Shown here one piece after another: positions 32,635 through 42,290 of a stretch of DNA of 64,000 nt; within the stretch, counting starts at the first letter, position 1, and each line of letters starts with the position of its first letter. The notes beneath the pieces were generated by a model. That model did not search any database and was not told the origin of the DNA. It saw only the letters and a program-made list of their open reading frames with translations. The position numbers and the translations under genes are program-made. Source of the stretch: Gammaproteobacteria bacterium (GTDB taxonomy: Bacteria > Pseudomonadota > Gammaproteobacteria > Xanthomonadales > SZUA-36); assembly GCA_024279945.1 (NCBI GenBank), contig JAJRRA010000080.1, forward strand, positions 108,427-172,426, given 5' to 3'.

Positions 32635-33855
32635 GCCGCTGGTGGGGGCTCGTTTCAGCTCCATTTTTATTTTTGCTTCAAATTCAATTTCGAAGGCGTG
32701 CGGATTGGGCTCCGCCGCAGGATGATGTGAACCCAGGGCGGCGTCAAAACGCCAGGCAAGTTGTTCATTTCCATGCCGGGGTATCAGTCGGTCACGAACG
32801 AATTCTTCACCGGCATAAGTTCGAATCCAGTTGTTAACACCACCGTCCAGAATGTACACATTGGGCACGCTCTCCGCTTTCAGCATTTTCCATGCCTGTG
32901 TGGCATCAGATTCATCATTACTCATGACAATGGTAACCGTGTTGGCCGGCTGATCAATCAACTCTGCTGCCGAGGCAATAATTTCAGCTAGCGGCAGGTG
33001 GCGTGCGCCTTCAATGTGAAACTGGTTGTAATCACGCTCAGCGCGCACATCAATCAACACGGGTTTGAGCTTGACATCGTTGAGAACACTTAATAATTCG
33101 GCGGGAGAAACATAGACGGCGCGATCATCCAGTTTCACTGTCTGCTCTGCCTCAATGGCTTTCCAGCGATCCGCATTATCGGGCTGACCTATGATCAGGT
33201 TGACCACGGCCAGTGCAATCAATACGCCTGCAGCAGGCACCGCCCAGCGCGGTGCCTTTTGAGCTGTCTCGCCCCGCGTCGATGCTTCGATTTTCTCAGC
33301 CCCCCAAAACATTAACAGGGCCATGACCACGATCCCCAGAACTACGGCACCATAACTGACACCAAGCAGTTCGGGCAGGGTAAACCGCCCCATGTAGGAA
33401 CTGTTCCAGAACACCGCAAAGTTAGCCACGGTTTCACCAAACAGGAAGATTCCGAACAGCACACCCAGGACAAAAACGATGCCATCAATTTTGCCGGTAG
33501 CCAGCGCAACCAGCGAGGTTCCAGGACAGAATCCACCTACGATAAAGCCGACTCCCATCACCAGGCCACCGACAATCCCGGGCCACAGGTAAGTGGGGGG
33601 CACCCACATCAGGTTGTAGTCCATCAAACCCAGGGAGGACGCCAGGAAAATCAGGGTTGAGGCGACAATAATTGCGCTAAACATGACTTTGAATACACGC
33701 ATGTCTTTGAAATAGAACTGTGCCGCCAGGATTCTGGAATTGCCGAAACCGGCAGACTCCAGCGTCATGCCAAAAGCAACGCCAATCAGAAGATAAATGA
33801 TGTAGGCGCCAATCTGGCCGAGCAGATCAACCAGGTGCAGAGGAAAGAGGGTCAT
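32623..33855 (-). CDS. YeeE/YedE-family membrane protein with C-terminal rhodanese-like domain
   Basis: Protein of 410 residues. Residues 1-225 carry about six membrane helices of the YeeE/YedE (sulfur transport) family, with the Cys motif GGFCPGTSLVALATGKIDG near residue 110. Residues 245-355 form a rhodanese-like domain (PVLIDVRAERDYNQFHIEGA, YILDGGVNNWI). At the place of the rhodanese active-site Cys loop the sequence is MSNDES (311-316), so it lacks the catalytic Cys. The extreme C terminus ends SGGCG, giving a different accessible thiol. YeeE/YedE proteins import thiosulfate or related sulfur. It is the last gene of the multihaem operon, so a role in sulfur oxyanion metabolism is likely. 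Confidence 0.9.
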   Translation of the reverse strand: MTLFPLHLVDLLGQIGAYIIYLLIGVAFGMTLESAGFGNSRILAAQFYFKDMRVFKVMFSAIIVASTLIFLASSLGLMDYNLMWVPPTYLWPGIVGGLVMGVGFIVGGFCPGTSLVALATGKIDGIVFVLGVLFGIFLFGETVANFAVFWNSSYMGRFTLPELLGVSYGAVVLGIVVMALLMFWGAEKIEASTRGETAQKAPRWAVPAAGVLIALAVVNLIIGQPDNADRWKAIEAEQTVKLDDRAVYVSPAELLSVLNDVKLKPVLIDVRAERDYNQFHIEGARHLPLAEIIASAAELIDQPANTVTIVMSNDESDATQAWKMLKAESVPNVYILDGGVNNWIRTYAGEEFVRDRLIPRHGNEQLAWRFDAALGSHHPAAEPNPHAFEIEFEAKIKMELKRAPTSGGCG

Positions 33856-33867
33856 TGTGTATTCCTC

Positions 33868-34392
33868 CTAATCCCATAATCTTCTGAAGAACCAGGCAAC
33901 CGCGTATGCCCCGGCAAATACCGCGAACATAAAGGCCCAACTGCCAACCGATAAACCTGCGCCTCCCGACAAACCCTGACCGGAAGTGCAGCCACGGGCC
34001 AGCCTGGCGCCGTAGCCCATCAGCGCGCCGCCCAGAAAAGCCATGATCCAGCGCATCGGATTGCTGATGTTATTGCCTTTCACTGTCTCCAGCTTTACGC
34101 GTCGCCCGATCAGGCCGGAAATCAGCCCGCCGAAAACCGTACCCACCGTGAGGTAAACAATCCAGCTGTTCAGGGGGTTGGTGTTTCCTCCCGCCATCTT
34201 CAACAGATAGGGAACCTGGTCGATGTGCTCAGGCGCCACGATATTTTGCAGATAAACCAGCATCCGATTCAGGCCGCCCGATGCGCCCAGACCCGACCCG
34301 GTAATGAAAAAGGCGAGAAACAGCACAATACCCAGGGCAATACCGGCCACGTAAGGGTTTAGATAAGGTTTTTCCCGTGACGACAGGTTCAT
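33868..34392 (-). CDS. YeeE/YedE-family membrane protein (half-size)
   Basis: Protein of 174 residues with about four to five membrane helices. The conserved Cys motif ARGCTSGQGLSGGAGLSVGS near residue 140 is the hallmark of YeeE/YedE sulfur transporters. The N-terminal helix VAGIALGIVLFLAFFITGSG is another family feature. It lies 12 bases upstream of the larger YeeE/YedE-rhodanese gene; the two half-proteins together probably form one sulfur-compound channel. The ATG at 34392 is 24 bases after the haem cytochrome gene, in one transcript. Confidence 0.9.
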   Translation of the reverse strand: MNLSSREKPYLNPYVAGIALGIVLFLAFFITGSGLGASGGLNRMLVYLQNIVAPEHIDQVPYLLKMAGGNTNPLNSWIVYLTVGTVFGGLISGLIGRRVKLETVKGNNISNPMRWIMAFLGGALMGYGARLARGCTSGQGLSGGAGLSVGSWAFMFAVFAGAYAVAWFFRRLWD

Positions 34393-34416
34393 AATCGCTT
34401 CCTTGTTTGCATCATT

Positions 34417-36996
34417 TCAGGCATTGCTTCCCGGCTGTCCCGGGCCTTCCGCTACAGACTCACCCGCTTCCACTTCCTCCCAGCCGCTGACCATTGATTT
34501 GATACCCGCAGCAGGGGTTTTACCTGCTGCCGTAGTTAAATAAACATGCATGACGATGAAGGCTGCAAAGGCCCAGGCGACCAGAGAATGGATTGGCGCC
34601 AGGATCGGCAAACCGCCCAGGCTGCCGGCAATCTGCGGCCACTTCTGCAGTCCCCAGATCAGAACACCGGTGACGACCTGAGTGGGCAACAGAACATTCA
34701 GGATAATCAGATAGGTCACCTGTTGCAGCGGGTTCAATTTGTGCTCTTTGGTCTTCTCCAGCGGGTGCGGCTTACCTGCAAAAATGCCCTGTGAGTAATA
34801 CATGGCCTGGGCCACGGTGCGCCCGATAAATCCTCGGGGTTCAGGCAGGTACTGCCGGATTTGACCACTGGCCAGGTTATAAAACAGCGCCAGTGCCGCG
34901 TTGATCAACAAGATGAAACCCAGCACGTTGTGTACCCGCACGACATAGGCAAAACTGAACATACCGAAGATATGAGGTTTGTGGATGATCAGGCCGGTGG
35001 CCAGCAATAGCACAATGGCGCTGGCCTGTAACCAGTGCCAGAGTCTTTCGTAACTGTCATACATATAGACGCGACGAACCGCACGATGCTGTGCCGGATG
35101 CGATCTGGCGTGCCGGCGGTTGAAGTAGTACCGGGCCAGGGCATGAACGGTAACGCCCAGGGAAATACCGAAAAACATCACCAGGCCCAGAATATCGATC
35201 CAGCCGACCTGATCCAGGCCAATGATGTAAAAACCGTCTGCCCGTGTATCGGGCCGGTACAGACGGGCTCCGTCATCCCGGCTTTCAATCGCGCCATTCA
35301 GGTTGACTGCGGGGAAAACGCCAGCGGATGGAGTCACGCCACCGGGCGTATAGTCGCTAAGCAGCATCGCGGCGGCCAGGACGGAATCTTCACCATGACA
35401 GCTTGAGCACTCCCGCGTGGCCCATTGTCCGTTCACGACGTTGTGATTGATTGAAAAAGGTGTAATTTCGCTCTCAAGACGAACCGCGGTCAGGCCGCTG
35501 GCTTCCAGGCGATGGCGCACGGCCTCGGCCCGTTCCGGTGTATCCAGGCGCAACTCATCACCGGCCAGCTTACCGTCAGAATCATCATCCAGCGCCACCA
35601 GCAGATCGGGATGAAATTCATCCCCGTCATAAAAGGCAGCGATCATTTCCTGCCTGCTGACGGGGCGTACGGGATTACCCGCCACCCAGTACCAACTGCT
35701 GATCAGATTGAAGGGGGCAAGTTTACGTCTTCCATCGACCCCCATGCGGGCCAGCATCACCGGCCGATAACCCCGGATCAGGCTTTGTGCGGAGGTCGGG
35801 TCGCCTTCTATATTGCGGTACTGACGGCGTGGCTGTCCTTCACGGTCAGGTAGCGTCCAGTCCAGCGACTGCAAGGCGGGGCCATAAAGCCGGGGAATGT
35901 GACAGGACTCACAGGACAGGGAACTGAAATGTCCTTCCCGAAACGGCAACCAGGCGTGTGTGGCAGCGGCATTATGACAGGATTCACAGCGGCGCAAACT
36001 GTTCTCACTGCCGGTCGCTGCCAGACCCAGTATGGATTTGCCCTTGGCAAACTGATGCAGGGGACGCTCCAGGTAGTCGGCACTGCTCAGTCTGCGGGGA
36101 TCAAAGTTCAGGTATGCGGGGCGGCTCTCTTCACGCTGCTGGAAGTAAACCGGGTTGTTCAGTGAGTAGTGGCAGTTGACACAAGCCACAACGCGATCGC
36201 TGTGCACATCAAAAGCATGGTTCAGCGAATCTTTATTCTCCAGGTTGAGGCCACTGTTGGATAACTTTTGCGGTGAAAAAATCTGGCCGGTTCTGTCGGT
36301 CATGCTTCGTTGTGACAAATCCGCCGGAATAGTCAGGGGCCGCTCCAGCGAGTTATCCACCAGACCGTGACACTGGGCACAGTTTTCATCACGGGGTTCG
36401 CGGACATTGAGCAGGCCCTCGATCAGTGAGCCGTCAGCCTGAAACATATCCGCGTTCCACTGCCATCCATTTTCACCTCGGGTCAGGATATCCCCTGCTG
36501 AAAAAGCCATCGAGTTGGCCCACTCGAAATCACCTTGCTGCAAAGCCTGGCCACGCTCGTTCTGGCCGCCCAGGTTGCTGTGGCACAACAGGCAATCCAT
36601 CTCCACCCGGTCAGAAACGGGACCACCACCCACATGCCGGGCGCCAAACAGCTTCAACCAGGTTTCGGGATTGATCTCGCCCTGCTCACCGAGGGCATTG
36701 TCGTAGCGCAGTGGATCCCAGCCACCGTAATAACCGGGGCCTGCCTGCCATTCGTGAGAACCTGTGCCGGAACCCAGTTGTTGCGCACCGGCATCGGCAT
36801 GGTCACTGGAAGATGCAATAAAGGCGCTGTCGTGACACTGGCCGCAAGTGACCATGGTTGAAAGTGCCTTGCCCGTGTCAATGACCCGTTGACCGGCCCG
36901 GTCCAGCAAGGGTATATCCGGGTGGAAATCGTTGGACCAGGAACTGAAGCTGACCATGATCAACACGGCCACAAGCATGAATGGTTTATTCATCAT
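34417..36996 (-). CDS. Heptahaem cytochrome c fused to a b561-type membrane cytochrome
   Basis: Large protein of 859 residues. A signal peptide (MLVAVLIMVSFSSWS) is followed by seven CxxCH motifs at about residues 51, 135, 206, 272, 337, 362 and 530. Residues 470-481 (DDDSDGKLAGDE) match a calcium EF-hand loop. From about 595 on are membrane helices with a di-haem b561/formate-dehydrogenase-gamma-like domain (YDSYERLWHWLQASAIVLLL, VRVHNVLGF, IHSLVAWAF). It probably moves electrons between the quinone pool and the octahaem protein encoded just upstream, whose stop overlaps this start (ATGA). The membrane and periplasmic parts in one chain are unusual. Direction of electron flow cannot be read from the sequence. 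Confidence 0.85.
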   Translation of the reverse strand: MMNKPFMLVAVLIMVSFSSWSNDFHPDIPLLDRAGQRVIDTGKALSTMVTCGQCHDSAFIASSSDHADAGAQQLGSGTGSHEWQAGPGYYGGWDPLRYDNALGEQGEINPETWLKLFGARHVGGGPVSDRVEMDCLLCHSNLGGQNERGQALQQGDFEWANSMAFSAGDILTRGENGWQWNADMFQADGSLIEGLLNVREPRDENCAQCHGLVDNSLERPLTIPADLSQRSMTDRTGQIFSPQKLSNSGLNLENKDSLNHAFDVHSDRVVACVNCHYSLNNPVYFQQREESRPAYLNFDPRRLSSADYLERPLHQFAKGKSILGLAATGSENSLRRCESCHNAAATHAWLPFREGHFSSLSCESCHIPRLYGPALQSLDWTLPDREGQPRRQYRNIEGDPTSAQSLIRGYRPVMLARMGVDGRRKLAPFNLISSWYWVAGNPVRPVSRQEMIAAFYDGDEFHPDLLVALDDDSDGKLAGDELRLDTPERAEAVRHRLEASGLTAVRLESEITPFSINHNVVNGQWATRECSSCHGEDSVLAAAMLLSDYTPGGVTPSAGVFPAVNLNGAIESRDDGARLYRPDTRADGFYIIGLDQVGWIDILGLVMFFGISLGVTVHALARYYFNRRHARSHPAQHRAVRRVYMYDSYERLWHWLQASAIVLLLATGLIIHKPHIFGMFSFAYVVRVHNVLGFILLINAALALFYNLASGQIRQYLPEPRGFIGRTVAQAMYYSQGIFAGKPHPLEKTKEHKLNPLQQVTYLIILNVLLPTQVVTGVLIWGLQKWPQIAGSLGGLPILAPIHSLVAWAFAAFIVMHVYLTTAAGKTPAAGIKSMVSGWEEVEAGESVAEGPGQPGSNA

Positions 36997-38486
36997 TGCG
37001 CTTCCCCCTGCTGATCCGCTTTCCCATCCGGCGCGTCCGTGTTACGTACCCGGTCCCGGCTGCCCCAACGGATTGGATCTCCCGGATAACCCAGCGCTTC
37101 CCAGTCCATCCTTCCGCCTTCCGCATGGCAAGCCGGGCACTGCAGAGCCCGGGTTTTGGGCGCCACCATATGAGTCTGGGGCCAGAACATTTCGGTTTCC
37201 GCGAACCCATAGCTTCCGCTGTAGTCCATGCCGGTGATTCCAGCGCCCAGTCGCAGAGCTTTATCCCAGTCAAAATCTTTCCAGAAACCACCCTTACCGG
37301 AAGTCACTGGTTGCAGCAGATAGTTGAGCTTGCTGTCATACGGTTGCGTTGCACGGTGTACTTTGAACGGCCAGATCCTGGCATCGGGATCACGAATATC
37401 GCCCTTTGGCCGGTTCAATGCTGTAACGCCGCTGTCATCGAGAGGATCGCCCAACAGATAACGGTCTGCAACACCGTTGTACCAGTAGTATTCAGGCTGC
37501 AGTCGTTGACGGTAGATAAAGCTGCCCTTGATTTTCAGGTATTCATGGACATTTTCTTCCCTGCTGTCATCGCCGGCCGTCGACCAGTCCCAGTGTGTCT
37601 TGGTAGCGTGTTTGATGGCCACTACAGGAATATGGCAAGTCTGGCAGGCCAGAGTATCAGTGTGGGCATTGATGCGCGCATCGGCGTGCAATTTAGGCTG
37701 GTGACAGTCGCTGCAGGCAATCTGGTTCTGATTGTCCACACTGACAGAAATGGAGCGCCCGCCGATTACGTGATTCTTGGTCTGGTGACAGTCTACACAC
37801 TGAAAATCGTAACGTCCCATGTGGACATCCAATTCGTCGTTGGGGAAATAAAGGCTTTCATCCAGATCACCGTGCTTGACCGCATCGCCTCCACCACCAC
37901 GAAAATGGCAGCCACCACAATTTTCCCTGGTCGGCACACCAACGCTTTTAGCTGCAGCCATCAGGTCTACACCTTCCAGTGGCAGACCCTTTTTTCCTTT
38001 GCGGTAGGTACCACTGTTGTCATGGCAGGCCAGGCAATCAATGTTTTTCTGCTCTTTAAAATCAAAATTCTGATCTTCCCAGCCGTAACCGGCGTGGCAG
38101 GCAGTGCAGGCCGCCCAGTTTCCCTGGATTCCAATACAGAAATTATTGATGCTGTTCTTTTTCCCCACGGAGACCGGATTCTTCCGACCCTCAATCATGA
38201 CGGGATCAGATTCCCAGCGCCAGTGGGCCGTGTGAATGATTTGCTCACCGGCATCTTTGTGGCAACTGAGGCATGCAGCCGTTACCTCAGGGCCGCTGTT
38301 GAAGGTATAAGACTCAAACAGGTCCTTGTGGTCTACATGTGCGGGGCGGCGGGGCATACTGTCCCAGGGATGATCCACTATGACAGTCGCTTCATCGCGA
38401 GTGAAATACCAGACTGGAACAGTGACCAGCAGAAAAATTGCGAACAGGCCGAACAGCCAGTTTTTATTCGAGTTCTTCATGTTCAT
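36993..38486 (-). CDS. Octahaem cytochrome c, tetrathionate reductase (OTR) family
   Basis: Protein of 497 residues with an N-terminal membrane anchor or uncleaved signal (WLFGLFAIFLLVTVPVWYF) and eight CxxCH motifs at about residues 72, 127, 151, 190, 230, 258, 281 and 450. The segment GKKNSINNFCIGIQGNW leading to CTACHAGYGW, and the EMFWPQTHM segment before the last haem, are characteristic of octahaem tetrathionate reductases. Those enzymes can also reduce nitrite or hydroxylamine in vitro. It is the first gene of an operon with a haem c/b fusion and YeeE/YedE transporters, supporting sulfur oxyanion turnover. An FNR-like site lies 83 bases upstream. Confidence 0.88.
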   Translation of the reverse strand: MNMKNSNKNWLFGLFAIFLLVTVPVWYFTRDEATVIVDHPWDSMPRRPAHVDHKDLFESYTFNSGPEVTAACLSCHKDAGEQIIHTAHWRWESDPVMIEGRKNPVSVGKKNSINNFCIGIQGNWAACTACHAGYGWEDQNFDFKEQKNIDCLACHDNSGTYRKGKKGLPLEGVDLMAAAKSVGVPTRENCGGCHFRGGGGDAVKHGDLDESLYFPNDELDVHMGRYDFQCVDCHQTKNHVIGGRSISVSVDNQNQIACSDCHQPKLHADARINAHTDTLACQTCHIPVVAIKHATKTHWDWSTAGDDSREENVHEYLKIKGSFIYRQRLQPEYYWYNGVADRYLLGDPLDDSGVTALNRPKGDIRDPDARIWPFKVHRATQPYDSKLNYLLQPVTSGKGGFWKDFDWDKALRLGAGITGMDYSGSYGFAETEMFWPQTHMVAPKTRALQCPACHAEGGRMDWEALGYPGDPIRWGSRDRVRNTDAPDGKADQQGEAQ

Positions 38487-38543
38487 ACCTAAACTAAAGC
38501 ACTCAATTGAAATATATTAGATCCTTCTAATTTATGATTACAT

Positions 38544-38582
38544 ACTATATGAATTAACTCCGAAAGACTTGATCACGGTCAA
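38544..38582 (-). promoter_or_regulatory. FNR-like box and -10 element of the octahaem cytochrome operon
   Basis: TTGATCACGGTCAA at 38569-38582 matches the FNR pattern TTGAT-N4-ATCAA with one difference. On the minus strand a TATAGT (38549-38544) lies where a -10 would sit if the box were centred near -40, the class II activation geometry. This predicts induction without oxygen. Confidence 0.65.
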
Positions 38583-38620
38583 GAAAACTGCAAACGCCGG
38601 GAGAATGATCCAAAGCGGTA

Positions 38621-38644
38621 ATTTCGCCCGCGAGCGGGCGAAAT
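38621..38644. terminator. Hairpin between purA and the octahaem cytochrome promoter
   Basis: ATTTCGCCCGC-GA-GCGGGCGAAAT, a perfect 11-bp GC-rich stem with AT ends. It probably ends the purA transcript and insulates the FNR-controlled promoter, although no long T run follows. Confidence 0.65.
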
Positions 38645-38713
38645 GGACTGCTGTCGAAGCGATGGGCTAAGTGTTACCAGGCCCTAACTGAACGGATATT
38701 TTATAATGATATT

Positions 38714-40178
<1,465 letters not shown>

Positions 40179-40221
40179 ATTTTCATCAACCGTGAATGAT
40201 GAGCGCCGTTACTATTACTCG

Positions 40222-41091
40222 CTATTTTTTCTTGACTTCGCCAGAACTAAAGTAGTCGAAAAAGCTTGATGACGGATCCAGAATCATGATGTCCTGACTC
40301 CCACTGAATGCGTTTTTATAAGCCTCCAGGCTGCGGTAAAAGGCATAGAACTCTTGATCCTTGCCGTAGGCTTTGGCGTAGATATCTGTGGATTTCGCAT
40401 CGCCATCACCTCTCAGGGTCTGGCCGTCACGCTGGGCTTCGGCCAACAGGATTTGTACCTGGCGGTCGGCATCAGCCTTGATGCGTTGGGCCTCTTCACG
40501 GCCCTTGAAACGATACAGGTTGGCTTCTTTCTGACGGTCGGCCGCCATACGACGGAATACCGATTCGCGAACGTCATCCGGTAATTCAATGGCCTTGATT
40601 CGAACATCGACTACTTCGATCCCGAACTCAGTCGTGGACTCATTGGCGCGCCGGGCGATTTCCAGCATGGTCGATACGCGCTGCTCCGAAATCACTTCCA
40701 CCAGGGTGCGACTGGCGATCTGGTTGCGTATCCTGTCTTTGACGATACTGTCGAGACGACTCAATGCAATGCGTTCATTACCCTGTGTCGAAGTATAAAA
40801 ACGCGAAACATCCACGATTCGCCACTTGACGAAGGAATCGACCGCAACAAATTTCTGTTCCGAGGTAATCATCTGCTCAGGCGCTGTGTCCAGGGTCAGG
40901 ATACGCCGTTCGAACTTACGGACATTATTGACGAAGGGCAGCTTGACGTGCAGGCCGGGCTTATAGTCAAAGCGGACAATTTTTCCCAATTGGAACTTGA
41001 TCGCATATTCGGTTTCGGAAACGATGAAGGTGCTGGACACACCCAGTACGGCGAGTACCGCAATCAAAATGATTAACAGGTTACGGTTCAT
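40222..41091 (-). CDS. hflC: HflC, modulator of FtsH protease
   Basis: SPFH/prohibitin protein of 289 residues with an N-terminal anchor (LLIILIAVLAVLGVSSTFIV) and a periplasmic SPFH domain (EYAIKFQLGKIVRFDYKPGL, WRIVDVSRFYTST, VVDVRIKAIELPDDV). A coiled coil rich in charged residues follows (RFKGREEAQRIKADADRQV). With HflK it forms a large cage around FtsH that limits degradation of membrane proteins. Start ATG overlaps the hflK stop by 4 bases. Confidence 0.96.
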   Translation of the reverse strand: MNRNLLIILIAVLAVLGVSSTFIVSETEYAIKFQLGKIVRFDYKPGLHVKLPFVNNVRKFERRILTLDTAPEQMITSEQKFVAVDSFVKWRIVDVSRFYTSTQGNERIALSRLDSIVKDRIRNQIASRTLVEVISEQRVSTMLEIARRANESTTEFGIEVVDVRIKAIELPDDVRESVFRRMAADRQKEANLYRFKGREEAQRIKADADRQVQILLAEAQRDGQTLRGDGDAKSTDIYAKAYGKDQEFYAFYRSLEAYKNAFSGSQDIMILDPSSSFFDYFSSGEVKKK

Positions 41092-42221
41092 TGCCGGCCC
41101 TCCCTGCGTGAATTACGTGAACTGCCTATGGTCTTTCCTGACTTGGAATCTATGGTCGGAGTGACCAGCGGGGGCATTTTCCTGCTTCCTGAAGCACTGC
41201 CTGTTCCTAACTTATCAAGCGGCAGATACAGAATATTGCCGGTGGAATCGGCATCCATTAACACTTTGTTGGTGTTGCTGAAAACACTTTCCATGGTTTG
41301 CAGGTAGAGGCGCTTGCGGGTAATTTCCGGCGCTTTCTTGTACTCATTCAGCAACAGGGTAAACCGGCTGGCTTCACCTTCCGCCTTTGCCACCGTTGCC
41401 GCTTTGTAACCTTCTGCTTCCTGCAGGATACGAGCAGCCTGGCCGCGAGCATCAGGGATCACACTATTGACGTGTATCCGTGCCTCTTCGATATACCGTT
41501 CCCGATCCTCACGGGCCCGGATTACGTCGGAGTAGGCCTCGCGGACCTGAGTCGGTACATTGACGTCAACCAGGTTGAATTCGGTGATTTGAATACCGGC
41601 CTGGTAGCGGTCCAGGGTCTCCTGTAATACACGCTGTGTTTCAATTCGCACCGCTTCACGCTGACCGCCTTCCAGAACCGCATCTAATTTGTTGGTGCCG
41701 ACCGATTCGCGTAAAGCACTTTCAGCAGCAAGCCGCACGGTAACTTCCGGGTTCCTCACCTTGAACACAAAATCTTCGGCTGAAGAGACGCGGTACTGAA
41801 CTTTATAGATAAACTCAACCAGATTCTCATCCTCAGTAAACATCTGCCCACGATCTTCGATTGAGCGGACGCTGCTGATATTTACGATCACCAGGTCTTC
41901 TATGGGCTGGGGAAAGGTCAGGTTGATACCCGGCAGCAGCGTTCGGTTATAAGCGCCGAATCTGAGAACTATTCCCTGCTCTGCCTGGTCAATGATATGC
42001 ACAGAATTCCAACCAGCCCATAACAGTAATGCGATCAGCAAAATACCGAATATGCCAGCACTGCCGCTGCTTCCACCCGAATCATCTTTCCGGTCCCCCC
42101 CGCCGAAGATGGCACGAAGCCGGTTGTTTACGGTCCGGAATACTTCCTCCAGGTCAGGGGGCTGTTGCTTGCCTGAATTCCACGGGTCTTTGTCACCCTT
42201 TCCGGGTTCTTTCCAGGGCAT
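41088..42221 (-). CDS. hflK: HflK, modulator of FtsH protease
   Basis: SPFH protein of 377 residues. A polar, Gly/Pro-rich cytoplasmic start (MPWKEPGKGDKDPWNSG) precedes a single membrane helix (IFGILLIALLLWAGWNSVHI) and the SPFH domain (DQAEQGIVLRFGAYNRTLLPGIN, RQLDAVLEGG-type helix region). It partners HflC. The tail is basic and Ser-rich. ATG at 42221 has an AGGAG site. It lies between hflX and hflC as in E. coli. Confidence 0.96.
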   Translation of the reverse strand: MPWKEPGKGDKDPWNSGKQQPPDLEEVFRTVNNRLRAIFGGGDRKDDSGGSSGSAGIFGILLIALLLWAGWNSVHIIDQAEQGIVLRFGAYNRTLLPGINLTFPQPIEDLVIVNISSVRSIEDRGQMFTEDENLVEFIYKVQYRVSSAEDFVFKVRNPEVTVRLAAESALRESVGTNKLDAVLEGGQREAVRIETQRVLQETLDRYQAGIQITEFNLVDVNVPTQVREAYSDVIRAREDRERYIEEARIHVNSVIPDARGQAARILQEAEGYKAATVAKAEGEASRFTLLLNEYKKAPEITRKRLYLQTMESVFSNTNKVLMDADSTGNILYLPLDKLGTGSASGSRKMPPLVTPTIDSKSGKTIGSSRNSRREGRQ

Positions 42222-42290
42222 ATAATTCTCCTGTTCTTATATCCGACTCGCAGAGCAATACAACTCCGTCAAGCCAATCCTGATGGTGTA

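Noticed and set aside
36981..38492. Forward open frame (503 codons) opposite the octahaem cytochrome
   Set aside because: The minus strand has eight CxxCH motifs and operon spacing; the forward frame is a shadow.
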